A stretch of DNA of 64,000 nt from an uncultured Pseudomonas sp. (GCF_913774235.1 NZ_CAJYDW010000012.1:1-64000), one strand, 5' to 3'. Counted from the first letter of the stretch, positions 45,816 to 53,344 are shown. Numbers and translations: made by a program. Notes: generated by a model not told the origin, from the sequence alone.

Positions 45816-45920
45816 TCAGGGCTGGCGTGGAGGGTGGTAGCGCGCGGCGCGCAGTTCGCAGAAGCGATACAGCCACGGCCGCAGCCACCGCCAGAGACGC
45901 TGGGCGCGGTTCAGTTCCAT
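45816..45920 (-). CDS. Small basic peptide (34 residues) within the guanidine operon
   Basis: It encodes [20 protein letters not shown] followed by [14 protein letters not shown], an Arg/Trp-rich, strongly basic amphipathic peptide. A near-perfect GGAGGTG ribosome site lies 5 bases before its ATG, and it overlaps the 3' end of the second DUF1989 gene by 10 bp. The guanidine-II riboswitch follows 18 bp after its stop. No family is recognised. It could be a functional micropeptide, or serve to bring ribosomes to the riboswitch region. Confidence 0.55.
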   Translation of the reverse strand: MELNRAQRLWRWLRPWLYRFCELRAARYHPPRQP

Positions 45921-46546
45921 ATCAGCACCTCCGCCGGGGTGGGATTCCAGCCGTTGCAGGGGTTGTTGAGTTGCGGGCAGTTGGAGATCAGCACGATGAC
46001 GTCGGTCTCGGCGCGCAGCTCCACGTACTTGCCGGGGGCGGAGAGGCCGTCCTCGAAGGTCAGGCCGCCCTCGGGGGTGACCGGCACGTTCATGAAGAAG
46101 TTGATGTTGGCGCCCAGGTCGCGCTTGCCGAGCCGGCCGTCGTGCAGGGCTGCCCGCAGGAAGTTGTCGCGGCAGCTGTGCATGTGGCGCTTGTCCAGGG
46201 CGTAGCGCACCGTGTTGCTCTCCTGGGCGCAGGCGCCGCCGAGGGTGTCGTGGCGCCCGCAGGTGTCAGCGACGATGGTCAGCAGGGCATTGCCGCGGTT
46301 GGAGTAAAGCACCGTGCCGGTGGTGAGGTAGACGCGATTCTGTCGGCGCAGAGTGCGCTGGGGGTCGAAGCGCTCGCGCGGGTCCCGGGCGGCGAAGAAC
46401 AGGGTGTCGATGGCCTGGTTGCCCTCCAGGTCGTGCAGGCGCAGGGTCTGCCCGGCCTTGACCTCGAACAGGTAGGGCTCGCCGGCCGGGATGGTGTGGC
46501 GGAAGACCGCGGTGTCGGGGTGCAGCTCGCTTTCGATCAGGCTCAT
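45911..46546 (-). CDS. cgdB: DUF1989 protein (UAAP2); predicted carboxyguanidine deiminase subunit
   Basis: A 211-residue member of the urea-amidolyase-associated DUF1989 family. Typical segments are [21 protein letters not shown] and [15 protein letters not shown], with putative zinc ligands in [13 protein letters not shown] and HMHSCRDNF. Established work on Pseudomonas shows that the two DUF1989 proteins next to guanidine carboxylase form the carboxyguanidine deiminase CgdAB, producing allophanate. Which paralogue is A or B is assigned only by gene order and size. It lies 10 bp after the first paralogue. Confidence 0.85.
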   Translation of the reverse strand: MSLIESELHPDTAVFRHTIPAGEPYLFEVKAGQTLRLHDLEGNQAIDTLFFAARDPRERFDPQRTLRRQNRVYLTTGTVLYSNRGNALLTIVADTCGRHDTLGGACAQESNTVRYALDKRHMHSCRDNFLRAALHDGRLGKRDLGANINFFMNVPVTPEGGLTFEDGLSAPGKYVELRAETDVIVLISNCPQLNNPCNGWNPTPAEVLIWN

Positions 46547-46556
46547 GGTGCGGCCC

Positions 46557-47285
46557 TCAGAGGTACTGGCGTTCGGTGTTGTGGAAGCCGCGGCCGTTCT
46601 CCGGGCGCGAGCTGCGGCAGAGCAGGGTGATGCCGTCGCTGGCGACCTTCTGCCAGCTCAGGCGCACCGGCTTGGGCGCATAGACGGGATTGGGGTCCAG
46701 CGGATGTTGCAGGGCGGTGAGCACCACCAGAGTGTCCATGGGCGCATAGAGCTCGACGTAGTCGCCGGCCCGGGAATTCTCCGGGTGGAAGCGGAAGGCG
46801 CCGGTGGCGTCCACGTCGACCCGGCTGAACAGGTTGACGGTCATCAGCAGGTCGGCCAGGCCCAGATCACTCTTGCCCAGCTCCACCAGCAGGTTGTCGG
46901 TGCCGTTGCGGAAGAAGCCGTTACGCAATTCCTGGTAGCGGCCCTGGCCGTATTTTTCCCGGACTTCGACGGCATCGAGGACGCCGCCGAAGCTGTCGTG
47001 CCAGCCGCAGGTGTCGGCGGTAATGGCGGCGAGTACGCGGCCCATGTCCGAATAGAGGCAATGGCCGGCGGTGAGGCGGGCGGTGTGCTGGCACTTGAGG
47101 GTGTCCGGCAGGTTCAGGCGCTCGCTCCTGTCCAGGGCGTTGAACAGCAGCAGGCTGACGTTGGCGCCGCCTTCCAGGTCGGTCAGCCGCAGCAACTGGC
47201 CGCGGCGGAGCACGAAGGAGGTGTGGCCCCCGCCGGGGAGGATTTCGTCGTAGAGGGTGGGGCTCAGGTTCAGAGAAGCGGTCAT
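46557..47285 (-). CDS. cgdA: DUF1989 protein (UAAP1); predicted carboxyguanidine deiminase subunit
   Basis: A 242-residue paralogue of the following gene. Shared features are [34 protein letters not shown] for metal binding, and [18 protein letters not shown]. Together the pair should remove one amino group of carboxyguanidine as ammonia. It is the second gene of the operon, 69 bp after the binding-protein gene, with a strong hairpin in between. CgdA/CgdB naming between the two copies is provisional. Confidence 0.85.
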   Translation of the reverse strand: MTASLNLSPTLYDEILPGGGHTSFVLRRGQLLRLTDLEGGANVSLLLFNALDRSERLNLPDTLKCQHTARLTAGHCLYSDMGRVLAAITADTCGWHDSFGGVLDAVEVREKYGQGRYQELRNGFFRNGTDNLLVELGKSDLGLADLLMTVNLFSRVDVDATGAFRFHPENSRAGDYVELYAPMDTLVVLTALQHPLDPNPVYAPKPVRLSWQKVASDGITLLCRSSRPENGRGFHNTERQYL

Positions 47286-47311
47286 GGCAGGTCTCGCGGC
47301 TCGTGGCGGGG

Positions 47312-47336
47312 CGCGGACCGCTCGCTGCGGTCCACG
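47312..47336 (-). promoter_or_regulatory. Strong intercistronic hairpin between binding protein and cgdA
   Basis: On the minus strand CGTGGACCGC pairs with GCGGTCCGCG around AGCGA, with one G-T pair. There is no T-run, so it is more likely an mRNA-stabilising or partial-attenuation structure that lets the binding protein be made in excess over the enzymes. Confidence 0.45.
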
Positions 47337-47354
47337 CGGCTCGGGAGGGAAGGG

Positions 47355-48419
47355 TCAGAGCTTGCCGTCGGCGGCCAGCTGGACGTAGCTGGGGTCGAAG
47401 CGCAGCTTGAGATTGCCGCTGTCGCCGGTGATCACGCCCTTGGCGAAGCTCATGCCGATGGCCTCGGGGCTGCGCGCGCCTTCGCCGAGGATGCCGTGCT
47501 CGAAGCTGAAGCGGGCGACCCGGGTCATGGTCTCCGGCAGGCTGGGGCTGGTGGCGAAGGTCAGCGCCTCCTGGGGCGTATAGAACAGCTTGGTGGTGGC
47601 CAGCTGTGCCTGGTAGCCGGCGAGATCGGTGCCGGAGGCCTTGGCCATGCTGGTCAGGGCCTCGGTGGCCGCGGGCGTGCCGGACTGCATCAGGCCGAGG
47701 ATCTCGAACCAGGCGCCGACCAGTACCTTGCCCAGCGCCGGGTTGTCCTTGAGGGTCTGGGTGTTGACCACCAGCATGTCGAGGATCTCGCCGGGAATCT
47801 GCGAGGAATCGAACACCTGGGTGCTGCCCGGCTGGCTGCGGATCTCCGCCAGCATCGGATTCCAGGTGGCGGCGGCCTTGACGTCGGGGGTGGCGTAGGC
47901 GGCGACGATGTCGGCGTCCGAGGTATTCACCACCTTGACGTCGCGCTCGCTGAGGCCGGCCTTTTCCAGGGCGCGGGCGAGGAAGTAATGGGAGACCGAG
48001 AGTTCCACCAGGTTGACCGTCTGCCCCTTGAGGTCGGCCAGGGTCTTGCCCTCACCCTTGATCAGCAGGCCGTCGTTACCGTTGGAGTAGTCGCCGACGA
48101 TCAGCGCCGTGGAGTCCACGCCACCGGCGGCGGGAATGGTCAGGGCGTCCATGTTGGTCATGGCGCAGCCATCGAACTGGCCGGCGGTGTACTGGTTGAT
48201 GGACTCAACGTAGTCGTTGAGCTGCACGACCTCGATGTCGATGCCGTACTTCTTCGCCCATTTGTCGATGATGCCGGCGGAGCTGGCGTAGCCCCAGGGC
48301 ATCCAGCCGGCATAGAGCGTCCAGCAGACGCTGAATTTGTCTTTCTTCTCCGCCAGGGCGGAACAGCTCAGGGCCAGGGCGAGGCCGGCGACAGCGAGGG
48401 AGAGCAGGGGCTTACGCAT
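47355..48419 (-). CDS. ABC transporter substrate-binding protein (SsuA/NMT1-like), guanidine-operon associated
   Basis: A 354-residue periplasmic protein. A Sec signal (MRKPLLSLAVAGLALALSCSALA) is followed by a type-II binding fold of the nitrate/sulfonate group (VCWTLYAGWMPWGYASSAGI; QFDGCAMTNMDALTIPAAGG; VNTSDADIVAAYA). Members found with urea/guanidine carboxylase genes are thought to bind the guanidino or urea substrate. It is the first gene behind a guanidine-I riboswitch; its membrane and ATPase partners are in a separate riboswitch-controlled unit at 50900-52521. GGAGGTTTCC precedes the ATG. Confidence 0.9.
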   Translation of the reverse strand: MRKPLLSLAVAGLALALSCSALAEKKDKFSVCWTLYAGWMPWGYASSAGIIDKWAKKYGIDIEVVQLNDYVESINQYTAGQFDGCAMTNMDALTIPAAGGVDSTALIVGDYSNGNDGLLIKGEGKTLADLKGQTVNLVELSVSHYFLARALEKAGLSERDVKVVNTSDADIVAAYATPDVKAAATWNPMLAEIRSQPGSTQVFDSSQIPGEILDMLVVNTQTLKDNPALGKVLVGAWFEILGLMQSGTPAATEALTSMAKASGTDLAGYQAQLATTKLFYTPQEALTFATSPSLPETMTRVARFSFEHGILGEGARSPEAIGMSFAKGVITGDSGNLKLRFDPSYVQLAADGKL

Positions 48420-48487
48420 GGAAACCTCCAGTTCAGGGTCGGATGAGGCACAGGAGCCGCGGCACTTGACGAACTACTTCGCAAGTC

Positions 48488-48592
48488 GCGTTCTCCCGGG
48501 CTTTTGTCCCGCCGTGTAACCTCGCTGGAGGTCGATGGCTCTCGGACCAGACACCCGCTTGCGCGGATCGGAACCCTAGCCATCCATTTACC
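48488..48592 (-). promoter_or_regulatory. Guanidine-I (ykkC) riboswitch leading the carboxylase operon
   Basis: Read on the minus strand, the conserved landmarks appear in order: CTAGGGTTCCG, a variable hairpin (ATCCGCGCAAGCGGGT), CTGGTCCGAGAG, ACACGGCGGGAC and AAAAGCCCGGGAGA. These are the signature conserved elements of the guanidine-I aptamer. It ends about 70 bp before the binding-protein start. No clear U-tract terminator was seen downstream, so the output mechanism is open. Boundaries are approximate. Confidence 0.92.
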
Positions 48593-48742
48593 TGATTGTG
48601 GTGCCGCTTTACCGGGATGGGCCCGGTCAGGTCCTGCACGAGACTGACCGAAGCGAATAGCGTGCCAGCCACGCGAACCGCGGCAGCGCTGGGCGATGGC
48701 GCCACGTCAGGCGACCGGGGTGTCTTGTCTTGGCGCGCGTTG

Positions 48743-48757
48743 GGTGTCCGCTGCACC
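48743..48757. promoter_or_regulatory. Conserved inverted repeat GGTG-N7-CACC upstream of riboswitch 1
   Basis: A TTGGGTGTccgcTGCACCG block about 150 bp upstream of the riboswitch. The same block recurs upstream of the second guanidine-I leader (52890-52904), so the two leaders share upstream sequence, not just the aptamer. It may be an operator; the protein is unknown. Confidence 0.4.
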
Positions 48758-48849
48758 GATGCGGGGCGGAAAAGCCCCGCGAAAGGCTGCTGGATGCCTG
48801 GCATGGAAATCGCTGCGCTGCCGGGGCAGGGGCGGCTTGGCGGTCGCTC

Positions 48850-48887
48850 GCGGGACGACCCGCCGCGCTGCTCGTCTGGACGACCAG
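48850..48887 (+). promoter_or_regulatory. Guanidine-II (mini-ykkC) riboswitch before the 2OG oxygenase gene
   Basis: Two hairpins with ACGA tetraloops: GCGGG-ACGA-CCCGC (48850-48863) and CTGG-ACGA-CCAG (48876-48887), 12 bases apart. A GGGAGGG ribosome site (48904-48910) and the oxygenase ATG (48916) follow. The ACGR loops closed by G-G/C-C pairs in tandem are the diagnostic of the guanidine-II class. This makes the oxygenase operon guanidine-responsive. Confidence 0.82.
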
Positions 48888-48915
48888 GTAACCTCGTCAG
48901 CACGGGAGGGTTGCC

Positions 48916-49938
48916 ATGGCGCATACCCCGTTCACGTCCATTCCCCTCATCGATATCGCCGGACTCGCCTCCAGCGACCTGGCCGAGCGCCAGCGCGTGG
49001 CCACCGAACTCGGCCGCGCCGCCCGCGAGGTGGGCTTCCTGCAGATCGTCGGCCACGGCCTTTCCGCCGAGCTGCGCGCCGGGCTGATCGAGCAGGCGCA
49101 ACGCTTCTTCGCCCGCCCGCTGGAAGAAAAGCTGCGCTTCTATATCGGTCAGTCGAGCAACCACAGCGGCTACGTCCCCGAAGGCGAAGAGCGCTTCGCC
49201 GGGGGCAGCCGCGATCTCAAGGAAGCCTACGACGTCAACTACGACTACACCGAGGGACCGCAGCGCTATCCGCTGCTCGGGCCCACGCTCTGGCCGGACG
49301 ACCCGGCGTTCCGCGAGGCGGTGGGCGCCTATTACCGCGCCGCCCTGGCCCTGGGCGAGCGGCTGTTCCGTGGTTTCGCCCTCGCCCTGGGGCTGGCCGA
49401 GGACACCTTCGCCGCCGTCACCCGCCACCCCACCAGCCAGTTGCGGCTGATCCACTATCCGTTGGACCCCGATCCCCAGGCGGATCGCCCTGGCATCGGC
49501 GCCCACACCGACTACGAATGCTTCACCCTGCTGCTGCCCACCGCGCCGGGCCTGCAGGTGCGCAATGGCGAGGGCGACTGGATCGAGGTGCCGCTGATCG
49601 CCGACGTCCTGGTGGTCAACATCGGCGACATGCTAGAGGTACTCAGCAACGGCCAGTTCCTGGCCACCGCCCACCGGGTGCGCAAGGTCAGCGAAGAGCG
49701 CTACGCCTTTCCGCTGTTCTGCGCCTGCGACTACCCCACCCGCATCGCGCCCCTGCCGGGCTTGCCCGCTCGCGAGGGGCGCCACTACGAACCGGTGGTC
49801 TGTGGCGACCACCTGTTCGCCCAGACCGCCCAGACCTTCGCCTACCTGCAGAGGCGCCTGGCCGAAGGCAGCCTGACGCTCCCCGACGGCAGCCTGGGCC
49901 TGGCCAGTTTCGGCCCCGGGCAGGAGGTGCCGGCATGA
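48916..49938 (+). CDS. 2-oxoglutarate/Fe(II)-dependent oxygenase (IPNS family), guanidine-riboswitch controlled
   Basis: A 340-residue jelly-roll oxygenase. The iron triad is H197-x-D199 (GAHTDYECF) and H253 (TAHRVRK). The 2OG-binding Arg is R262 (ERYAFPLF). The N-terminal DIOX_N domain covers about 8-125. It needs O2 and 2OG, giving succinate and CO2 plus an oxidised product. It is not clearly the ethylene-forming enzyme. A guanidine-II riboswitch and GGGAGGG precede it, and its stop overlaps the next gene (ATGA). It lies, on the opposite strand, between the two guanidine import/catabolism operons. A guanidino compound is the likely substrate, by context only. Confidence 0.9.
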   Translation: MAHTPFTSIPLIDIAGLASSDLAERQRVATELGRAAREVGFLQIVGHGLSAELRAGLIEQAQRFFARPLEEKLRFYIGQSSNHSGYVPEGEERFAGGSRDLKEAYDVNYDYTEGPQRYPLLGPTLWPDDPAFREAVGAYYRAALALGERLFRGFALALGLAEDTFAAVTRHPTSQLRLIHYPLDPDPQADRPGIGAHTDYECFTLLLPTAPGLQVRNGEGDWIEVPLIADVLVVNIGDMLEVLSNGQFLATAHRVRKVSEERYAFPLFCACDYPTRIAPLPGLPAREGRHYEPVVCGDHLFAQTAQTFAYLQRRLAEGSLTLPDGSLGLASFGPGQEVPA

Positions 49939-50867
49939 ATCTCCTCGAACTGGCCCGCCGTCATCCGCAGCAGCCGGCGGACGGCGTGCCCGCCTGGATG
50001 CTCGGCCACTTCCGTCGCCGCAGCATCACCTTCGCCGACGGCCGTAGCGATGCGCGTACCCAGGTGCACTGGCTGCAGAGTCGCAGCTTCACCCTCGACC
50101 TGCGCCTGCCGGATGCGCCACCGCCGCCGCTGAAAGCCTGGACGGACTACCGCGCCGAGGAGCTGCGCCAGCTGGCCAACCAGGAAGGCTGGGTGGCCGA
50201 CAGCCATTGGGTGGACGGCCAGCTCGGCTGGCACGGCGGGGTCTCCCTGCAAGTCCATAACCGCTGGCCGGAGCCGGCGCGACTGCAGCGCATCGGTAAC
50301 TGCCTGATGGAGTTCGCTCCGAGTGGCGCCTATGTCGAAGACTGGCGCCTGCAGGCCGGAGGGGGCCCGCTGATCGGCCTGCGCCTGTGGGAAGAGCGGG
50401 AGGTCGAGAGCGGCCGCCTGCTGGGCCGGGGCGGCGGTCTGATCCTCTGCGGCGACCGGCTCGGCTGGATGCGTGGCCGTCCCGCGCCTTTGGCCGAATC
50501 GTCCCTCGGCCTGCGCGAGCGGGTGGCCCAGGCCCAGGGCGATCCCGCCGAGCTGGCCCGCTTGTTCGACGTCGAGACCTCCCTGGCGCTGGCCGATGGG
50601 CAGGGCGGCTATCGGGTAGCCCTGTCCACCCTGCCGGCGCGGCTGGGGCAGCCGGTGGCGCTGGACGGCTTCGCCTGGGACGCTGCCGGCCATCTGCGGC
50701 AGCGGCTGGTCAACGCCGCAGGTTGCCTGATCGAACGCACCTTCGAGGTCGACACCCTGGAGCCGGACTGGCGCGCCGAGGCCGCCACGCCCTGTTCCGC
50801 GGCGGCGCAGGACTGGTTCGCGGCCGAGCGGGAAACCCTGGCCCGGCATCTCGAAATCCTCACCTGA
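49935..50867 (+). CDS. Unknown-family protein co-expressed with the guanidine-controlled oxygenase
   Basis: A 310-residue protein with no signal peptide or membrane segment. It is rich in Trp, Arg and Leu, with predicted beta structure (VHWLQSRSFTLDLRLPDAP; LGWHGGVSLQVHNRW; GPLIGLRLWEEREVESG), suggesting a lipocalin/jelly-roll-like barrel. Its start overlaps the oxygenase stop (ATGA), with CAGGAGG upstream, so the two are made together from a guanidine-II-controlled mRNA. No family is recognised. It could process the oxygenase product or act as an accessory protein. Confidence 0.85.
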   Translation: MNLLELARRHPQQPADGVPAWMLGHFRRRSITFADGRSDARTQVHWLQSRSFTLDLRLPDAPPPPLKAWTDYRAEELRQLANQEGWVADSHWVDGQLGWHGGVSLQVHNRWPEPARLQRIGNCLMEFAPSGAYVEDWRLQAGGGPLIGLRLWEEREVESGRLLGRGGGLILCGDRLGWMRGRPAPLAESSLGLRERVAQAQGDPAELARLFDVETSLALADGQGGYRVALSTLPARLGQPVALDGFAWDAAGHLRQRLVNAAGCLIERTFEVDTLEPDWRAEAATPCSAAAQDWFAAERETLARHLEILT

Positions 50868-50873
50868 GGTGAA

Positions 50874-50896
50874 CGCCGGGGCCTGGCGCCCCGGCG
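50874..50896. terminator. Convergent hairpin between the oxygenase operon and the ABC ATPase
   Basis: CGCCGGGGC pairs with GCCCCGGCG around a CTGGC loop. It lies between two convergent stops 32 bp apart and could serve both strands, but has no T-run. Confidence 0.5.
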
Positions 50897-50899
50897 GCT

Positions 50900-51709
50900 T
50901 CAGCGCGCCAGTCGCTCCGCCAGGGCCGCCGGCAATTCCGGACGCGCCGCCCGGCGTTCGGCGTTGAGCGGGATGTCGTAGGTGATCCGTGCGCCATAGG
51001 CACCGGGCGCCTGGGGATCGTGGCGGATCTTGTCGAACACCAGCAGCCGGGTGCCGAGGCTGAAGCCCTCGGCGAGATCATGGGTCACCATGAACACCGT
51101 CAGCCGCGTTTCCTGCCACAACTCCAGCAGCAGGGCGTGCATGTCCTTGCGAATGCCCGGGTCGAGGGCGCCGAAGGGTTCGTCGAGCAGCAGCATCCGC
51201 GGTTGCATGATCAGCGCCTGGGCGATGGCCAGGCGCTGCTGCATGCCGCCGGAAAGGGCGCTGGGGTAGCGATCCAAGGCATGCCCGAGACCGACCTTGA
51301 CCAGCAGCGCCGCCGCGCGCTCGCGGGCCTCGCGCCGCGCCTGACCGAATAGCCGGCCCAGCAGCGGCGAGCGGGGCAATTCCAGGCCGAGGGCGACGTT
51401 GTCCAGCACGCTCAGGTGAGGGAACACCGAGTAGCGCTGGAACACCACCCCACGGCTCGGATCGGGCTCGGCCGGCAGCGGCTCACCGGCCAGGCGCAGG
51501 CTGCCGCGACTGGGACGCTCCTGGCCCAGCAGCAGGCGCAGGAAGGTGGACTTGCCGCAGCCCGAGGCACCGACCAGGGTGCAGAACTCGCCCTCGGCCA
51601 CCTGCAGATCGAGACGCTCGAGCACCACCTGGTCGCCGTATTCCTGCCAGACGTTGCGGGCCTCGATGAAGGCCGGGGTGGCAACGGGAACAGCCGGGAC
51701 GCCGTTCAT
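50900..51709 (-). CDS. ABC transporter ATPase (nitrate/sulfonate type), guanidine-regulated
   Basis: A 269-residue cytoplasmic ATPase: Walker A GASGCGKST, Q-loop QRYSVFPH, signature LSGGMQQRL, Walker B MLLLDEPFGALD and H-loop VTHDLAEG. It belongs to the SsuB/TauB/NrtD group. It overlaps the permease stop by 4 bp (ATGA). With the permease and the binding protein at 47355-48419 it completes an importer; guanidine or a related compound is the predicted cargo from the riboswitches. Confidence 0.93.
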   Translation of the reverse strand: MNGVPAVPVATPAFIEARNVWQEYGDQVVLERLDLQVAEGEFCTLVGASGCGKSTFLRLLLGQERPSRGSLRLAGEPLPAEPDPSRGVVFQRYSVFPHLSVLDNVALGLELPRSPLLGRLFGQARREARERAAALLVKVGLGHALDRYPSALSGGMQQRLAIAQALIMQPRMLLLDEPFGALDPGIRKDMHALLLELWQETRLTVFMVTHDLAEGFSLGTRLLVFDKIRHDPQAPGAYGARITYDIPLNAERRAARPELPAALAERLAR

Positions 51710-52521
51710 ACCTTGCCCCCTTCGTGCCAGGGAAAGGCGCGGCGGGTCAGGCTGCGCAGGCCCAGGTCCATCAGCCAGGCCAGCAGGGTGATCCAGGCCA
51801 CGTAGGGCAGGATGACGTCCATCGCCAGATAGCGGCGCACCAGGAAGATGCGATAGCCGAGGCCGTCGGTACTGGCGATGGCCTCGGCGGCGATCAGGAA
51901 CAGCCAGGCCGAGCCGAGCATCAGCCGCAGTGACGTCAGCAGCCGCGGCAACAGCTGCGGCAGCACCAGGCGCAGGATCAGCGTCCAGGAGTTGGCGCCC
52001 AGGGTCTGGGCCTTGATCAGCAACTCGCGGGGGATCTCCCGGGCACGTTGCTCAAGGTCGCGGGCGATGCAGGGGGTGACGCCGATGGCGATCAGCAGCA
52101 CCTTGGACAGCTCGCCGAGGCCGAGCACGATGAACAGGATCGGCAGGATCGCCAGTGGCGGGATCATCGCCAGCACCGTCAGCAGCGGCGACAGCGGTGC
52201 GCCCAGCAGGGGCACGCTGCCCGCGGCGATGCCCAGGGCCAGGCCCACCAGGGCGGCGATACCCAGGCCGAGGCCCAGGCGCTGCAGACTGGCAAGGGTG
52301 TCCTGCCAGAACAAATAGTCGCCCGAGCGCTTGTCCGCGGTGAAGGCCAGGCGGTCGACGGCCTCGGCCATCTGGCCGAAGCTGGGCAGCAGCTTGTCGT
52401 TGGGATTTTCCGCCAGGCGTTCGGCGGAACTGGTCAGGTAGAGCAGCAGGAGCAGGGCGAAGGGCAGCAGCACCAGGAACAGGCGACCGCCGCGACCGGG
52501 CTGGCGATTGATCAGGCGCAT
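51706..52521 (-). CDS. ABC transporter permease (SsuC/TauC type), guanidine-regulated
   Basis: A 271-residue inner-membrane protein with about six helices. The EAA-loop region is ELLIKAQTLGANSWTLILRLVLPQLLPRL. The start at 52521 (MRLINRQPG) is supported by the GGCGAGG sequence upstream and by the overlap with a short upstream ORF. It is the first main gene after the second guanidine-I riboswitch. Confidence 0.92.
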   Translation of the reverse strand: MRLINRQPGRGGRLFLVLLPFALLLLLYLTSSAERLAENPNDKLLPSFGQMAEAVDRLAFTADKRSGDYLFWQDTLASLQRLGLGLGIAALVGLALGIAAGSVPLLGAPLSPLLTVLAMIPPLAILPILFIVLGLGELSKVLLIAIGVTPCIARDLEQRAREIPRELLIKAQTLGANSWTLILRLVLPQLLPRLLTSLRLMLGSAWLFLIAAEAIASTDGLGYRIFLVRRYLAMDVILPYVAWITLLAWLMDLGLRSLTRRAFPWHEGGKV

Positions 52522-52604
52522 GGGCGGACCTCGCCTGGCAGGAGGGGCAGGCGTGATCGCGTCCGTTGCAACGCAAGAGTGGGCAGGGCGTAAGGGAGAT
52601 GCAT
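52512..52604 (-). CDS. Candidate 30-residue leader peptide overlapping the permease start
   Basis: It encodes MHLPYALPTLALQRTRSRLP followed by LLPGEVRPCA. CCGGAGG lies 6 bases before its ATG and is a better ribosome site than that of the permease. Its stop falls 10 bp inside the permease gene, so termination would deliver ribosomes to the permease start. It lies between the riboswitch and the transporter. Coding status is uncertain. Confidence 0.4.
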   Translation of the reverse strand: MHLPYALPTLALQRTRSRLPLLPGEVRPCA

Positions 52605-52655
52605 GACGGGCCTCCGGGAGGTGAGAGACGAAAGACAGGAGCCAGCGTCTGGCGC

Positions 52656-52760
52656 TGCGTCTCCCGGGCTTTTGTCCCGCCGTGTAACCTCGCTGGAGGT
52701 CGACGACTCTCGGACCAGTCACTCGCCAGGCGAGCCGGAACCCTAGTCGTCCATTGCCGA
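52656..52760 (-). promoter_or_regulatory. Guanidine-I (ykkC) riboswitch leading the permease-ATPase operon
   Basis: On the minus strand: GACTAGGGTTCCG, a hairpin (GCTCGCCTGGCGAGT), CTGGTCCGAGAG, ACACGGCGGGAC and AAAAGCCCGGGAGA. The conserved core is nearly identical to the copy at 48.5 kb, and the upstream CCACAATC block is also shared, so the two leaders arose by duplication. It ends about 50 bp before the candidate leader peptide. Confidence 0.92.
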
Positions 52761-52889
52761 TTGTGGTGCCTCAAACCGGTCGAGCCGGCGCTCCTGCACG
52801 CCGAGGGTCTAGCCAGATACGTGCCAGGGCGCCAGACGCGGATTCCCGTCGCTACCAGGGACGAGCGAGCCTGACTTTAGTGCGCCTTG

Positions 52890-52904
52890 GGTGTAGCGTG
52901 CACC
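52890..52904. promoter_or_regulatory. Conserved inverted repeat GGTG-N7-CACC upstream of riboswitch 2
   Basis: CTTGGGTGTAGCGTGCACCG, counterpart of the site at 48743-48757 and at a similar distance (about 130-150 bp) from its riboswitch. Conservation between two otherwise diverged upstream regions suggests a shared regulator. Confidence 0.4.
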
Positions 52905-53047
52905 GCCTCGGGGCGCCGGCTGAGCAACGAGGGATGGCCCTCGGCGTCTCTTAATCCCGGCTGAATGAACGCGCGATAATCGAGCGCGAGCGGCGGGCGC
53001 AGCTTAAGCTTTCCTCAGGCCCATCCGGGCCGTTCTGGAGATCTCCC

Positions 53048-53344
53048 ATGCGCCATTTCCTCTTGGCGTCGCTCTGTGCCCTGACCGTTACCGGCTGCAC
53101 CGTCTACGACACGTCCCCTCGCTATTACGCTCGTCCGGCACCGCCCGCGGCGGTCTTCTACGGCACGCCGGCCTATCCGCCGCCAGCGGTCATCGTGCGG
53201 CCCTATGGCTACTACTATCGCCCGGTACCGCCGCCCCCGCCGCACTGGGGTCCCGGTCCCGGTTGGGGACCGCCGGGCTGGGGGCCGCGTCCGCCCGGTT
53301 GGGGGCCACGCCCTGGTCCTCCGGGATGGGGGCCACGCTGGTAG
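53048..53344 (+). CDS. Small Pro/Gly/Trp-rich lipoprotein
   Basis: A 98-residue protein. The signal is MRHFLLASLCALTVTGC with a lipobox (VTGC), so the mature protein is lipidated. The rest is Pro/Tyr-rich, then tandem GWGPR/PGWGP units (GPGWGPPGWGPRPPGWGPRP). It has no enzymatic motif and is probably a disordered or cell-envelope protein. Similar lipoproteins are common in pseudomonads; function unknown. Confidence 0.75.
   Translation: MRHFLLASLCALTVTGCTVYDTSPRYYARPAPPAAVFYGTPAYPPPAVIVRPYGYYYRPVPPPPPHWGPGPGWGPPGWGPRPPGWGPRPGPPGWGPRW

Noticed and set aside
42132-47285. Urea assimilation as the operon's role
   Set aside because: Domain names suggest urea, but the leaders are guanidine riboswitches and the DUF1989 pair has no role in urea breakdown; guanidine is the better fit.
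48590-48612. Sigma-54 promoter (GG-N10-GC) near the conserved GGCACCACAATC block
   Set aside because: The second element does not match at the required spacing in either leader copy.
48743-48757. NtrC enhancer site upstream of the guanidine leader
   Set aside because: NtrC sites read GCACC...GGTGC; this one reads GGTG...CACC, the opposite order.
48696-49934. Upstream extension of the unknown protein (49935-50867) through the oxygenase region
   Set aside because: The frame stays open because of GC bias; the ATGA overlap and AGGAGG at 49935 mark the real start, and the upstream part is a shadow of the oxygenase.
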